From the NCBI RefSeq assembly GCF_017355875.1, contig NZ_JAFEWC010000004.1, positions 76,989-140,988 on the forward strand: a stretch of DNA of 64,000 nucleotides, read 5' to 3'. The notes under the pieces were generated by a model that was not told where the DNA came from, made no database searches, and was given only the letters and a program-made list of their open reading frames with translations. Positions 26,673 through 35,274 of the stretch are shown in pieces. How positions within the stretch are numbered: position 1 is the first letter of the stretch; every line of letters starts with the position of its first letter. Position numbers and translations under genes: made by a program. Source of the stretch: Aridibaculum aurantiacum. GTDB lineage: Bacteria; Bacteroidota; Bacteroidia; Chitinophagales; Chitinophagaceae.

Positions 26673-27038
26673 TCAAATTTCTCTTGTTGTCTCCGAAGCA
26701 TCTTGCAATTCTTCCCAATACTCTGCCGCACGGCGTGTGTGTGGAATAACAATAGTTCCGCCAACAATATTAGCCACGGCAAATATCTCGTACATCTGTT
26801 CGGTGGTAACGCCCAGCTCATAGCTTTTGCCTAAATGATATTTGATGCAATCATCGCAACGAAGTACCATACTAGCCACCAGCCCCAGCATCTCTTTCGT
26901 TTTCTTATCCAATGCACCTTCGTCGTATGTATTTGTATCCAGGTTCCACAGGCGCTTCATCACCAGGTTGTTTTTGCCTAGTATCACCTCGTTCATGCGT
27001 TCTCTATAGTCGTTGAACTCCTCTACCAGTTTGCTCAT
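26673..27038 (-). CDS. Carboxymuconolactone decarboxylase/AhpD-like protein
   Basis: The 121-residue protein has the AhpD-type redox motif LRCDDCIKYHLGKSYELG near residue 60 (Cys-x2-Cys-x3-His) and GGTIVIPHTRRAAEYWEE. Proteins of this size often act as peroxiredoxin-like thiol reductases rather than true decarboxylases. The start at 27038 is supported by a -7 box TATCTTTG (minus strand, 27057-27064); the longer frame to 27059 would run into it. Confidence 0.87.
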   Translation of the reverse strand: MSKLVEEFNDYRERMNEVILGKNNLVMKRLWNLDTNTYDEGALDKKTKEMLGLVASMVLRCDDCIKYHLGKSYELGVTTEQMYEIFAVANIVGGTIVIPHTRRAAEYWEELQDASETTREI

Positions 27039-27056
27039 ATTGTAAAATTTAGACTG

Positions 27057-27064
27057 CAAAGATA
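27057..27064 (-). promoter_or_regulatory. Bacteroidota -7 box for the CMD gene
   Basis: The minus strand reads TATCTTTG, an exact TAnnTTTG match, 18 nt before the ATG. Confidence 0.5.
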
Positions 27065-27138
27065 GAGCGATGAAAGAACCATGATTTACAAGATGAGGAA
27101 GATTAAGAAATTGCAGGACAGAAGCTGCTTGTAAAACA

Positions 27139-27167
27139 AAAGACCCTGGATGATCACCAGGGCCTTT
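27139..27167 (-). terminator. Terminator of the acyl-CoA dehydrogenase gene
   Basis: On the minus strand an 11-bp stem (AAAGGCCCTGG / CCAGGGTCTTT, one G-T) is followed by TTGTTTT, 21 nt past the stop. Confidence 0.7.
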
Positions 27168-27187
27168 AAAAATGTATTGAATGTGGA

Positions 27188-28981
27188 CTAGTATGGATAC
27201 CTGCCGTCGCTGATCAACTTAGCAGCTATTCTTCTTCTTGCATCTTTGGTATTGTATGCTTCCACTTTAGTGAAACGCTTAATACCTAGTAGCATCATTC
27301 GCTGTTCATCGCCGCTGGCAAATGCATTCACAGCGTCTTTACCATACTTATTTATCTTATCAGCAGCATCTGTCAAGTATACTTTCATCATGTCCATTTC
27401 GTACTGGATAGCTGCTTCACCCTTGCTTTCAGCCAGCTTCATGACCCGCAACAGTGCGCTTTCAGCATTGAAGGTTTCAATTGCCATATCAGCAATATTC
27501 ATCAGTATCTCCTGCTCGTGCTCTATCTGCATCATCAGCTTTTGAACAGCAGCACCGGCTGTCATCAATATGGCTTTCTTGAAGTTGGCTATAGCTTTCA
27601 GTTCTTTTGAGAAAGCTTCCTCTTCTCCACTTCCAAAATCAGGTATGCTCATCAGCTCCTTCTGCACACTCATAGCAGGACCCATCAGGTCAAGCCTGCC
27701 TTTCATTGCGCGCTTCAGTACCATATCTACAGTAAGTAAACGATTGATCTCGTTGGTGCCTTCGTATATCCTGTTGATGCGGCTATCGCGGTAGGCTTTG
27801 CTAATAATGTATTCATCGCTATAGCCATTGCCACCATGTATCTGTACGCCTTCATCCACTACAAAGTCCAGCACCTCGCTGCCATAGACTTTCAGCATGG
27901 CACATTCTATAGCAAATTCTTCCGCTGCACCTAGCAATGCTTCGTTGAAAGGCTTGCCACTGTTCACCAATTCTGTTTCCTTATCATCTATCCATTTTGC
28001 TGTTCTGTAGAGTGCAGTTTCACAAACCCATGTCTGGATAGCCATCTCAGCCAGCTTGTGCTGTATAGCTCCAAAGTTGCTGATCGGCTGCTTGAACTGT
28101 TCACGGGTAAGTGCATATTCTATGGAGGTATTCAATGCTCTTCTTGAACCACCCAAAGCCGCAGCACACAATTTCAACCTGCCAATGTTCAAAATATTAA
28201 ATGCAATGATGTGCCCTTTGCCAATTTCACCGAGCACATTTTCTACCGGTACTTTGGCATCTTGGAAGTACAGCTGAACAGTAGAAGATCCTTTGATGCC
28301 CATCTTATGTTCTTCAGGTCCATTAGTAAATCCTTCTGTGCCTCTTTCTACAATGAATGCGGTGAACTGGTTACCATCTACTTTAGCAAATACGGTGTAA
28401 ACATCCGCAAAGCCTCCATTGGTGATCCAAACTTTCTGACCATTCAGCAGGTAGTGCTTACCATCTTCAGATAAACGGGCTGTTGTTTTTGCGCCCAGGG
28501 CATCACTTCCACTATTCGGTTCTGTTAATCCATATGCACCTTTCCATTCTCCTGTAGCAAGCTTGGGCACATACTTCTGCTTTTGCTCTTCAGTACCAAA
28601 ATATAATATGGGCAACGTACCAATACCTGTATGCGCAGAAACAGCAACTGAAAAAGAGAAACCGCCACCCAGTCCTTCGTTCACCAAAGTAGAGGTAATG
28701 AAATCTTTTCCTAATCCACCAAGGTCTTCAGGCATTGAAACACCCAGCAAACCTTGCTCACCGGCTTTGGCAACCAACGAAGGCATCAGACCTTCTTCCA
28801 ATTGATCTATGCGATCAAGTACCGGTATCACTTCATTCTCAAGAAAAGAAAGACACATTTCTTTTACCATCTTTTGCTCTTCATTGAAATCTTCAGGTAT
28901 GAAGGTTTCAAACGGCGAAGCTTCTTTTATAAGCCACTCACCGCCTTTCAGGCTTTGGGCATTTTGCGTGCTAGTGCTCAT
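27188..28981 (-). CDS. Acyl-CoA dehydrogenase (VLCAD-like, long form)
   Basis: The 597-residue protein has the acyl-CoA dehydrogenase N- and middle domains, with GAYGLTEPNSGSDALG (FAD contact) near residue 155 and VWITNGGFADVY. The C-terminal domain has QIHGGNGYSDEYIISKAYRDSRINRIYEGTNEIN, whose final Glu-Gly-Thr-Asn-Glu block carries the likely catalytic base. A further C-terminal region of about 150 residues matches the longer VLCAD/ACAD9-type forms. It catalyses the first step of fatty acid beta-oxidation, passing electrons to ETF. A MarR regulator gene lies 227 nt upstream on the same strand and may control it. Confidence 0.92.
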   Translation of the reverse strand: MSTSTQNAQSLKGGEWLIKEASPFETFIPEDFNEEQKMVKEMCLSFLENEVIPVLDRIDQLEEGLMPSLVAKAGEQGLLGVSMPEDLGGLGKDFITSTLVNEGLGGGFSFSVAVSAHTGIGTLPILYFGTEEQKQKYVPKLATGEWKGAYGLTEPNSGSDALGAKTTARLSEDGKHYLLNGQKVWITNGGFADVYTVFAKVDGNQFTAFIVERGTEGFTNGPEEHKMGIKGSSTVQLYFQDAKVPVENVLGEIGKGHIIAFNILNIGRLKLCAAALGGSRRALNTSIEYALTREQFKQPISNFGAIQHKLAEMAIQTWVCETALYRTAKWIDDKETELVNSGKPFNEALLGAAEEFAIECAMLKVYGSEVLDFVVDEGVQIHGGNGYSDEYIISKAYRDSRINRIYEGTNEINRLLTVDMVLKRAMKGRLDLMGPAMSVQKELMSIPDFGSGEEEAFSKELKAIANFKKAILMTAGAAVQKLMMQIEHEQEILMNIADMAIETFNAESALLRVMKLAESKGEAAIQYEMDMMKVYLTDAADKINKYGKDAVNAFASGDEQRMMLLGIKRFTKVEAYNTKDARRRIAAKLISDGRYPY

Positions 28982-29086
28982 GATTATATTTTTTGAAGTT
29001 GTTTGCTATAAGTTTTCGCTTGCTCTCAGCAGCTATAGTTGTAGATGGTTTTTATTGAACCGGCAGTGCCTCTCTCTTCATCATCG

Positions 29087-29105
29087 TTGCGTCGCACACT
29101 TGTAC
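29087..29105 (+). repeat. Dispersed 19-bp intergenic repeat, copy 2
   Basis: Identical over 19 bp to 9462-9480 (TTGCGTCGCACACTTGTAC). It lies in the 227-nt gap between the MarR and acyl-CoA dehydrogenase genes. Confidence 0.6.
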
Positions 29106-29208
29106 TGCAAAACGCTCTTCTGCCACCAGCGTGGTCCTTATCCATTCTAAGAAGACCAGCATCTCCACATCCAACATCCCCAAATCAGAAATCAGACATC
29201 ATCCCATC

Positions 29209-29649
29209 CTATTTTAGGTTGTCATATACCTTCTGCAATACAGCTTTACACATTTCAATATTCGCTTTACTTACACCTTCCAGCGCCTCATTCAGCGTTT
29301 GATTAGCCATCTCCAGTGTTACTTCCTGCAGCTCGTTCGCTTTATCTGTTAGGTATATCAGGTTAATCCTTCTGTCATCAGAAGAGGCTACACGCTTTAC
29401 CAATTGCAGCTTCTCAAGATTATCAACCAGCCTAGTTATGCTCGGCTTATCCCTGAACGTACGCAGGCAAAGCTCTTGCTGGCTCAAACCGTCTTCTTTC
29501 CACAGGTGGTACAATACGCTCCACTGCTCTATGGTTATGTCAATGTTCGCCTGTTTGAAATTTTTCTGTAATCTCCGTGCTAGTGCTGTAGAAGCCATAC
29601 CAGTTATAAAGCTGTATAGCTCTCCTCGCTTAAATTGGTTGTTTGACAT
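29209..29649 (-). CDS. MarR family transcriptional regulator
   Basis: The 146-residue product has the MarR winged helix: WSVLYHLWKEDGLSQQELCLRTFRDKPSITRLVDNLEKLQLVKRV (residues about 40-85, with the recognition helix in KPSITRLVDNLE), then the wing with SSDDRRINLIYLT. Such regulators usually repress their own gene and a neighbour and release DNA on binding an aromatic or lipid-like ligand. The start at 29649 is chosen because a -7 box and an inverted repeat lie just upstream. The downstream acyl-CoA dehydrogenase is a candidate target. Confidence 0.9.
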   Translation of the reverse strand: MSNNQFKRGELYSFITGMASTALARRLQKNFKQANIDITIEQWSVLYHLWKEDGLSQQELCLRTFRDKPSITRLVDNLEKLQLVKRVASSDDRRINLIYLTDKANELQEVTLEMANQTLNEALEGVSKANIEMCKAVLQKVYDNLK

Positions 29650-29654
29650 ATAGT

Positions 29655-29668
29655 TAGTTATGCAACTA
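29655..29668. promoter_or_regulatory. Probable MarR operator
   Basis: TAGTT-ATGC-AACTA is an inverted repeat with perfect 5-bp arms, lying between the -7 box (29671-29678) and the marR-type start. This is a position suited to autorepression. Confidence 0.45.
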
Positions 29669-29670
29669 TT

Positions 29671-29678
29671 CAAATATA
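29671..29678 (-). promoter_or_regulatory. Bacteroidota -7 box for the MarR gene
   Basis: The minus strand reads TATATTTG, an exact TAnnTTTG match, 21 nt before the ATG. Confidence 0.5.
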
Positions 29679-29836
29679 ATGATCTTTTACCTGTACTTCC
29701 ATTACATTATTGATAAAAAAATAGTTCGTTCTCGTCAGCTACTTTCCAAGATGGTGCCAAAAAGCTTCATCATCTTCATTGATCTTTATGCTTCTTGTTT
29801 TTTAATCAGGTATAATTTTCGTTACCAAGTTCAGGC

Positions 29837-30652
29837 ATGAATAGTTTTTACATTCAACATACGCATTCAGATTTTCACTACCGCAAGTATGGAAGTGGTC
29901 AAAAGCTGGTGTTTGCTTTTCATGGCTATGGCCGCGATAGTTATACTTTTTACTTTCTTGAAAAACATCTTGGAAAAACGCATACTATCATTGCTATTGA
30001 TCTACCATTTCATGGTCTTACAGAATGGGATAAGGAGCTGACGTTTCACCCGGAGTACCTGGTACAGGTAATACAAGAAATAAGAAAACAGCAGGACAAA
30101 CTGAACGAACAATTTGTACTGATGGGCTTTAGCATGGGAGGAAGAATTGCACTGCACCTGGCGCAGATCATGCACAAGCATGTAGACAGGCTGGTACTGG
30201 TAGCGCCCGATGGATTGAAAGTAAACTTCTGGCACTGGCTGGCTACACGAACATGGGGAGGAAACAAGCTGATGCACCATACTATCAATCATCCGCAGTG
30301 GCTGCAGAAAACGCTTGGCTTTGCCGAACGTACAGGCATGATAACAAAAAGCATTGCAGGCTTTGTTCACTATTATGTAGATGACGAGGAGCAACGGCTT
30401 ATACTATTTCGCCGCTGGACCACCATGCGAAAGTTTGTACCTAACCTAACCAAACTAAAGCGGCTTATAAAGAAGCAAAAGATGCAGGTGAGAATGTTGT
30501 TTGGTAAACACGACAAGGTTATTTTATACACCGGCGGACAGCATTTCATACAAGGCATAGAAGACCTTGCAAGAGTGCGCATCATTGAGTCGGGACACAA
30601 CCTGCTACACGAGTTTCATGGCAGGCAGATAGCAAGCATGTTCACTGATTAA
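29837..30652 (+). CDS. Alpha/beta hydrolase
   Basis: The 271-residue protein has an HGYGRDS oxyanion-region motif near residue 30, the nucleophile elbow GFSMGGRIALH near residue 98, an Asp in LFGKHDKVI near residue 225 and the catalytic His in ESGHNLLHEF near residue 255. There is no signal peptide, so it is cytoplasmic. The substrate is unknown. The GT2 gene follows after 9 nt, so the two are probably co-transcribed, which might link the hydrolase to lipid or glycan metabolism. Confidence 0.87.
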   Translation: MNSFYIQHTHSDFHYRKYGSGQKLVFAFHGYGRDSYTFYFLEKHLGKTHTIIAIDLPFHGLTEWDKELTFHPEYLVQVIQEIRKQQDKLNEQFVLMGFSMGGRIALHLAQIMHKHVDRLVLVAPDGLKVNFWHWLATRTWGGNKLMHHTINHPQWLQKTLGFAERTGMITKSIAGFVHYYVDDEEQRLILFRRWTTMRKFVPNLTKLKRLIKKQKMQVRMLFGKHDKVILYTGGQHFIQGIEDLARVRIIESGHNLLHEFHGRQIASMFTD

Positions 30653-30661
30653 TTCTTTTCT

Positions 30662-31822
30662 TTGCCGCACATGGTGCTAATTATCATTCTTATCATTGCT
30701 GCTGTTTTTACTATAGGTTATGCTGTACTGATAGAAACATACCGGCGCTGGTTCTTACAAGTTCCGCTGTTCCGGGCACACCAGCAGCACGTACCGAGAA
30801 CTTCTTTTTCAGTTATTATTCCTGCACGAAATGAAGAAGAGCAAATTGAAGCATGCTTGCTTTCTGTATTACAACAAAACTATCCTTCACCACTTTTTGA
30901 AGTGATACTGGTTGATGATCACTCTACTGATAATACTGCTGCCATAGCTACATCTCTGCAGCATCAGTATCCTAATCTTAAGGTGCTAAAGCTTGCTGAA
31001 CTACTGGACCAGAAGTCGCTAAACAGTTATAAGAAAAAAGCTATTGATACGGCAATTCAATATTCTTCAAAAGAATGGATAGTAACAACCGACGCAGATT
31101 GTATAGTTCATACCAATTGGCTTAAAACGTTGGATGCATTTATACAGCAGCAGCAACCGGTGTTTGTGGCGGCACCTGTTGCATTTACCAATACAGGTTC
31201 ATTTGTGTCCCGTTTCCAGTTTCTTGATTTTATGAGCCTGCAAGGCATAACTGCGGCTGCGGTGCATAAGAAGTTTCACAGCATGTGCAATGGAGCAAAC
31301 CTTGCTTACAGTAAAAAAGCATTTTATGAAGTGGGCGGCTTTAAAGGCATTGACACCATAGCCAGTGGTGACGATATGTTACTCATGCACAAGATCTACA
31401 AAAAGCATCCTTCACAAGTAGGTTTTCTTCTATCAAAAGAAGCCATAGTAGAAACCGCTCCTATGCATACATGGAGCGCCTTCTTCAACCAAAGAATCAG
31501 GTGGGCCAGCAAAGCAGATAAGTTTGATGACAAACGAATATTTAGCGTGCTGCTGTTCATCTACCTGTACAACTTCTTCTTTCTTGCATTACTTGTTATG
31601 AGCCTTTGGTGGCAGGTAATGCTGTTAGTATGGCTGGCACTTATTGCTTTAAAAACTTTGGTAGAACTGCGCCTTGTGATTCCTGTAGCCCGCTTCTTCA
31701 ATGCTATGCCTTTGCTCTGGTGGTTCCCGGTGATGCAGCCGTTTCACATTGGCTATACCATCATTGCTGGTTGGCTGGGTAAATTTGGAAAATACACCTG
31801 GAAAGGAAGAAGCGTGAAATAA
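30662..31822 (+). CDS. Membrane glycosyltransferase family 2
   Basis: The 386-residue protein has an N-terminal membrane segment, a GT-A domain with SVIIPARNEEEQIEACL near residue 46, VDDHSTDNT, the DxD-like TTDADC near residue 145, GGDDML-type block (ASGDDMLLMHK) and QRIRWASK near residue 279, and then three or four C-terminal membrane helices. This is the processive or dolichol-like GT2 layout, adding a sugar to a lipid-linked acceptor or polymer. It converges on the O-antigen-ligase-like gene with 2 nt between stops, which suggests a shared surface-glycan role. Confidence 0.9.
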   Translation: MPHMVLIIILIIAAVFTIGYAVLIETYRRWFLQVPLFRAHQQHVPRTSFSVIIPARNEEEQIEACLLSVLQQNYPSPLFEVILVDDHSTDNTAAIATSLQHQYPNLKVLKLAELLDQKSLNSYKKKAIDTAIQYSSKEWIVTTDADCIVHTNWLKTLDAFIQQQQPVFVAAPVAFTNTGSFVSRFQFLDFMSLQGITAAAVHKKFHSMCNGANLAYSKKAFYEVGGFKGIDTIASGDDMLLMHKIYKKHPSQVGFLLSKEAIVETAPMHTWSAFFNQRIRWASKADKFDDKRIFSVLLFIYLYNFFFLALLVMSLWWQVMLLVWLALIALKTLVELRLVIPVARFFNAMPLLWWFPVMQPFHIGYTIIAGWLGKFGKYTWKGRSVK

Positions 31823-31824
31823 TG

Positions 31825-33255
31825 CTACACCGGCTGCTTATGAAGCTTTGACTGCAATACAATGATGAACCCAAGGCTGAGCCAAAATAAACTTCCTATT
31901 TTATCTGTCTCCAAAAGATCACTGGAGAGCAATAAGCTCCCTATCATGGTCAATGATACTCCAATGGCTAATGACAGGTTTTTATAAACCTGCCGCCGGT
32001 GTCGATGATATAATTTTTCGCAATGAAGCAGCATGCTGTAGAATAGAAGTAAGAATATTACGAGCCCGGGAACACCTTGCTCAACAAGCGTAAGCAGAAA
32101 ATAATTATGAACCGTTGAGTGTTCAGGATTTTCACTTACCCATGTACGGAATTGGGTTATTGTATAGCGCTTATAGTTCTGGTAGAATGTATTTGGACCA
32201 AAACCAACTATTGGTTTATCAGGAACCATATTAGCCGCAGCTACCCACCTATAAAATCGTTCTGCATTGGATACATCTTTCAGTTGCACTGTAGCAGATA
32301 AGTGTTCACCAATATCTTCATGAAAAACGGTAGTATTAAAATCGTGTGCGAAGCGCAGGTAGTTATTGTCTTTCACCAGCCAGGCAGACGCAGCTATCAA
32401 TGCAGCAAGAGCCAAAATCAAAACATGCTTTAGCCATTTAAAATAAAGAATAACAGCGGCGGCTCCGCCAAAAAATAAAGCTAACCATGCACCACGAGCA
32501 TATGCGAAAACAACTCCTGCCATAGCTATCGTTAAAGCTAGATTCCATATTATTCTATGCTGCTGTTTAGCTGCAGACCGCATCACAAACGCCAGTGGCA
32601 GCAGGCAAACCAGCATTGCTGAATAGTTAACATGGTTTCGGAAAAATGGAGATAGCGTGTACTTGATACCTTCGAATGAGAAGCCATACAAAGCATGTCG
32701 TGCTATTGACTGAACCACCACAAACAACATCGGCAAAAGCAACAGGTAAGCTAACAGCTTTAGCCGTCTATTACTCCAATTGATCATTGAAGGAAGAATA
32801 ACAAACGGAACAATGAACCATGTTTTTGCAAGTAGAAACTTTATACTTAGCCATGTATTGGTAGAATAAAAACAACATGTGGCGATCCATAGCAGGTGGA
32901 TTATTAGTAAGAAAAACAATGGGTGCTGTAAAACAGCAGCAGGGAATTTTTTAGGTGAATGAAAAAATAAAAGTATAGCTGCAGCAGTCAACAGCATCAT
33001 TAGCGGTTCATCAGGAAAATCAATACCCAGTGAAGGTGTGAAATTATATTCAGTAGAAAGTGGAAGCAGGAAGATGAGCAGGTAGAACAGCCAATGTGTT
33101 TTATTAACCACAACATACCACACCGGCTTAGCCACTACATAAGCAAAAGGTAAAAGTAGAAACAGCGGCTGTTCCTTTAAAAAAGCTACAACCATTGCCG
33201 CAATGAATATTGCTGCGGCTATCATGAACTTCTTATGCAACGACAGCTGAAGCAT
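31825..33255 (-). CDS. O-antigen ligase/polymerase-like membrane protein
   Basis: The 476-residue protein has about 11 or 12 membrane helices and the Wzy_C signature in a periplasmic loop: ENPEHSTVHNYFLLTLVEQGVPGL near residue 385, including the conserved His-Asn. Such proteins ligate or polymerise lipid-linked glycans at the periplasmic face of the inner membrane. Its start overlaps the stop of the Wzz-like gene (ATGA), so the two form an operon. Ligase and polymerase cannot be told apart by sequence alone. Confidence 0.88.
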   Translation of the reverse strand: MLQLSLHKKFMIAAAIFIAAMVVAFLKEQPLFLLLPFAYVVAKPVWYVVVNKTHWLFYLLIFLLPLSTEYNFTPSLGIDFPDEPLMMLLTAAAILLFFHSPKKFPAAVLQHPLFFLLIIHLLWIATCCFYSTNTWLSIKFLLAKTWFIVPFVILPSMINWSNRRLKLLAYLLLLPMLFVVVQSIARHALYGFSFEGIKYTLSPFFRNHVNYSAMLVCLLPLAFVMRSAAKQQHRIIWNLALTIAMAGVVFAYARGAWLALFFGGAAAVILYFKWLKHVLILALAALIAASAWLVKDNNYLRFAHDFNTTVFHEDIGEHLSATVQLKDVSNAERFYRWVAAANMVPDKPIVGFGPNTFYQNYKRYTITQFRTWVSENPEHSTVHNYFLLTLVEQGVPGLVIFLLLFYSMLLHCEKLYHRHRRQVYKNLSLAIGVSLTMIGSLLLSSDLLETDKIGSLFWLSLGFIIVLQSKLHKQPV

Positions 33256-34124
33256 CAGCTAGACCATTTACGATCGTACACCACTGCGGCGATAACAGCG
33301 AAAGCAAGAGAAGCTAAAAACACTGCTACCAGCACATCTCCTTTGCGCGGCTTATGATGTGTAACAGCTGGAGACGCATGCTGCATAACAACTAACGCTG
33401 CAGGTTGATTATCTATAGCCAATTGGTATTCGTTAGATGCTTTGTATAGCTGTTGTAGTTGCTCTACAAGCGCTGCACGCTTGCTTAATAAAGCAATTTG
33501 TGCTCCCTCTGTACGGCCAGTGCGTATCATGTTTTCCAAAGCAACTAGTTCCAACTCTTCTTTTTCAATACGTGTTTGTAAAGCAGTTAGTGATGAAGCA
33601 TATTCTTTTCGCCAGGAGCGTTCTGCTGTAGAGGCTATCAATTCTACCATCCTGTTGGCGATGTTAGAAGACAGGTGACGGTCTTTGGTAGTAACCGAGA
33701 TATACAATTCGTTGTTCTCTGTCTTAAGCAGTTTTACATCATCCTGCAGTGCCTTTACAGCAGCCTTCTCAGCACCTCGTGTATCACTTACTTCATAATA
33801 ATCTTCCAGTTTAAACTGCTCTACCAACTGCTGGTATACAGTATCCATACTTGCTATGCCCAACAATCTTCCGAGATCATCGCCATTGCCATAAGGCGAA
33901 TACAGGTGCTGTACATTGTTATTAAGTAACCTCGATTTATCAGCAAGAGCAGGATTGGTAGCTACAATTACAGCTTCTGATTTGTAATATTTAGGGAGAA
34001 CAAAAAACAACAGCAATGCTGCCAGCAGCACCACAACAGCAACGAAAGTAGCAATGATTTTACGGTGGCGAATTATAACCTGCCATACGCCAGCCAGGTT
34101 GAACTCCGATGAGGGTTGAGACAT
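33255..34124 (-). CDS. Wzz-like chain-length determinant protein
   Basis: The 289-residue protein has a membrane segment at about residues 22-42, a periplasmic region with a coiled coil at about 165-215, and a second membrane segment near 265-283. This is the Wzz/PCP layout with no tyrosine-kinase domain. It controls polysaccharide chain length or export. It is followed, with overlapping codons, by the O-antigen-ligase-like gene, which supports a polymerisation role. Confidence 0.85.
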   Translation of the reverse strand: MSQPSSEFNLAGVWQVIIRHRKIIATFVAVVVLLAALLLFFVLPKYYKSEAVIVATNPALADKSRLLNNNVQHLYSPYGNGDDLGRLLGIASMDTVYQQLVEQFKLEDYYEVSDTRGAEKAAVKALQDDVKLLKTENNELYISVTTKDRHLSSNIANRMVELIASTAERSWRKEYASSLTALQTRIEKEELELVALENMIRTGRTEGAQIALLSKRAALVEQLQQLYKASNEYQLAIDNQPAALVVMQHASPAVTHHKPRKGDVLVAVFLASLAFAVIAAVVYDRKWSS

Positions 34125-34147
34125 AATACTATAATTGATGAAGATAG

Positions 34148-34618
34148 TTACTGGTTGGTAACCACTACATTTCTGTTGAAGCTTTCTTCAAGCGAGATAA
34201 ATGTTTCGGTTCGTTCTATGCCTTTTATCTTTTGCAGTTCATCGTGCAACACATGGCGCAGCTGGTTGATATCTTTACAAACAATTTCAGCAAACATGCT
34301 ATAATTGCCCGTGGTATAATTTAACCGCACGATCTGCGGGATCTTCGTCAGCTCTTTTACAACAACGTCGTACAACGAACTTTTCTCGAGGTAGATACCT
34401 ATGAAGGCAATCACATCGTAGCCTAAAAGCTTCAGGTCTACATTGAGACGTGTACCTTTAACGATGCCCATTTCCTGTAGCTTTTTAATGCGCACATGAA
34501 TGGTACCGCCCGAAACATACAGTTTCTTTCCAAGGTCAGCATAAGAAATCTCGGCTGTTTCCATCATTTCATAAATGATCTGGTAGTCGAGTTTGTCAAG
34601 ATTAAATTTAGCAGCCAT
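34148..34618 (-). CDS. Lrp/AsnC family transcriptional regulator
   Basis: The 156-residue protein has an N-terminal helix-turn-helix (DKLDYQIIYEMMETAEISYADLGKKLYVSGGTIHVRIKKLQE, residues about 7-50) and a C-terminal RAM domain with the GNYSMFAEIVC strand. Lrp-type regulators respond to amino acids. It lies 23 nt upstream of the Wzz-like gene on the same strand and might be its operon partner, but it is also the gene next to the tRNA-like RNA array on the other strand. Confidence 0.9.
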   Translation of the reverse strand: MAAKFNLDKLDYQIIYEMMETAEISYADLGKKLYVSGGTIHVRIKKLQEMGIVKGTRLNVDLKLLGYDVIAFIGIYLEKSSLYDVVVKELTKIPQIVRLNYTTGNYSMFAEIVCKDINQLRHVLHDELQKIKGIERTETFISLEESFNRNVVVTNQ

Positions 34619-34760
34619 TTCAAAAACCTTTATTTGATAAATTTCATCATCAGAAGCAAATATTTGATGATTTTCTAAACTTTCAAAATATTTATTGAAT
34701 TATTTCTTCTATTTCAGCTGTTCAGCCTAACATTGCAATACAAAGTTCTTATACAAACAC
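34619..34760. other. Leader region of the tRNA-like array
   Basis: AT-rich sequence without a gene. The three RNA units are each preceded by a similar GTTCTT...A(C/T)A segment just before the acceptor stem, but I cannot point to a clear promoter. Confidence 0.4.
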
Positions 34761-34931
34761 TGTGGGGTGATGAAATTTTTGGCAGACATGCCCTCTTGTC
34801 TCGGGGGTGAGGATAACAGGATAAACTAAGCGTAGAGCCGACTGGAACTTGCGTTCGGCCGACCAGGGTTGACCACTAAACTTTGCGCCATTGCTAACTG
34901 CCTCGTGGAGGTTCGATCCCTCCCCCTACAG
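34761..34931 (+). ncRNA. tRNA-like RNA with a giant variable region, unit 1
   Basis: The unit folds as a tRNA at its ends. The acceptor is TGTGGGG with CCCTACA (34924-34930), giving 7 bp with one G-T. The D arm is ATG...CAT with GG in the loop. The anticodon-like arm is CCCTC-TTGTCTC-GGGGG (34791-34807). The T arm is GGAGG-TTCGATC-CCTCC (34907-34923). The variable region (34808-34906) is 99 nt, against about 24 at most in ordinary tRNAs. It contains TGAGG...CCTCG closing pairs and an internal stem (GCCGA / TCGGC). The triplet at positions 34-36 would be GTC, but position 37 is a pyrimidine, so decoding is doubtful. No complete CCA is encoded. Confidence 0.75.
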
Positions 34932-34937
34932 CAAATT

Positions 34938-35002
34938 GATTTTAGATTTAAAGATTGCGGATTGAAGATTTACTCTCAATCTTAAATCATCAATCTAAAA
35001 TC
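34938..35002. repeat. AT-rich inverted repeat between units 1 and 2
   Basis: GATTTTAGATT (34938-34948) pairs with AATCTAAAATC (34992-35002), with a second internal 11-bp stem containing one mismatch. The spacer after unit 2 (35191-35255) is nearly identical. Confidence 0.7.
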
Positions 35003-35021
35003 TACAATGTTCTTTAAATAC

Positions 35022-35184
35022 TGTGGAGTGATGAAATTTTTGGCAGACATGCCCTCTTGTCTCGGGGGTGAGGATTATAGGATAAACGAAGCGTAATGCC
35101 TTTCGAAAGAAAGACTGGGGTTGACCACCGCTACATTGCACTTTGGCTAACTACCTCGTGAAGGTTCGAGCCCTTCTTCCACAG
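35022..35184 (+). ncRNA. tRNA-like RNA with a giant variable region, unit 2
   Basis: Same architecture as unit 1, 163 nt. The first 50 or so bases after the acceptor are identical to unit 1, while the acceptor and T stems change in compensating ways. The acceptor is TGTGGAG with TTCCACA (7 bp, one G-T) and the T arm is GAAGG-TTCGAGC-CCTTC (35160-35176). The variable region (35069-35159) is 91 nt and holds a CTTTC-GAAA-GAAAG hairpin with a GNRA loop, flanked by GTAATG / CATTGC pairing. The compensating differences argue for a selected RNA fold. Confidence 0.75.
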
Positions 35185-35190
35185 CAAATT

Positions 35191-35255
35191 GATTTTAGAT
35201 TTCGTGATTGCGGATTGCAGATTTACTCTCAATCTTAAATCATCAATCTAAAATC
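35191..35255. repeat. AT-rich inverted repeat between units 2 and 3
   Basis: GATTTTAGATT (35191-35201) pairs with AATCTAAAATC (35245-35255). It is a near copy of the spacer after unit 1. Confidence 0.7.
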
Positions 35256-35274
35256 TACAATGTTCTTTACATAC

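Noticed and set aside
34761-34931. tmRNA or a tRNA with a group I intron
   Set aside because: The units keep an anticodon-like arm and are 162-171 nt, too short for tmRNA, with no tag-peptide frame. The insert is in the variable region rather than the anticodon loop and is too short for a group I core.
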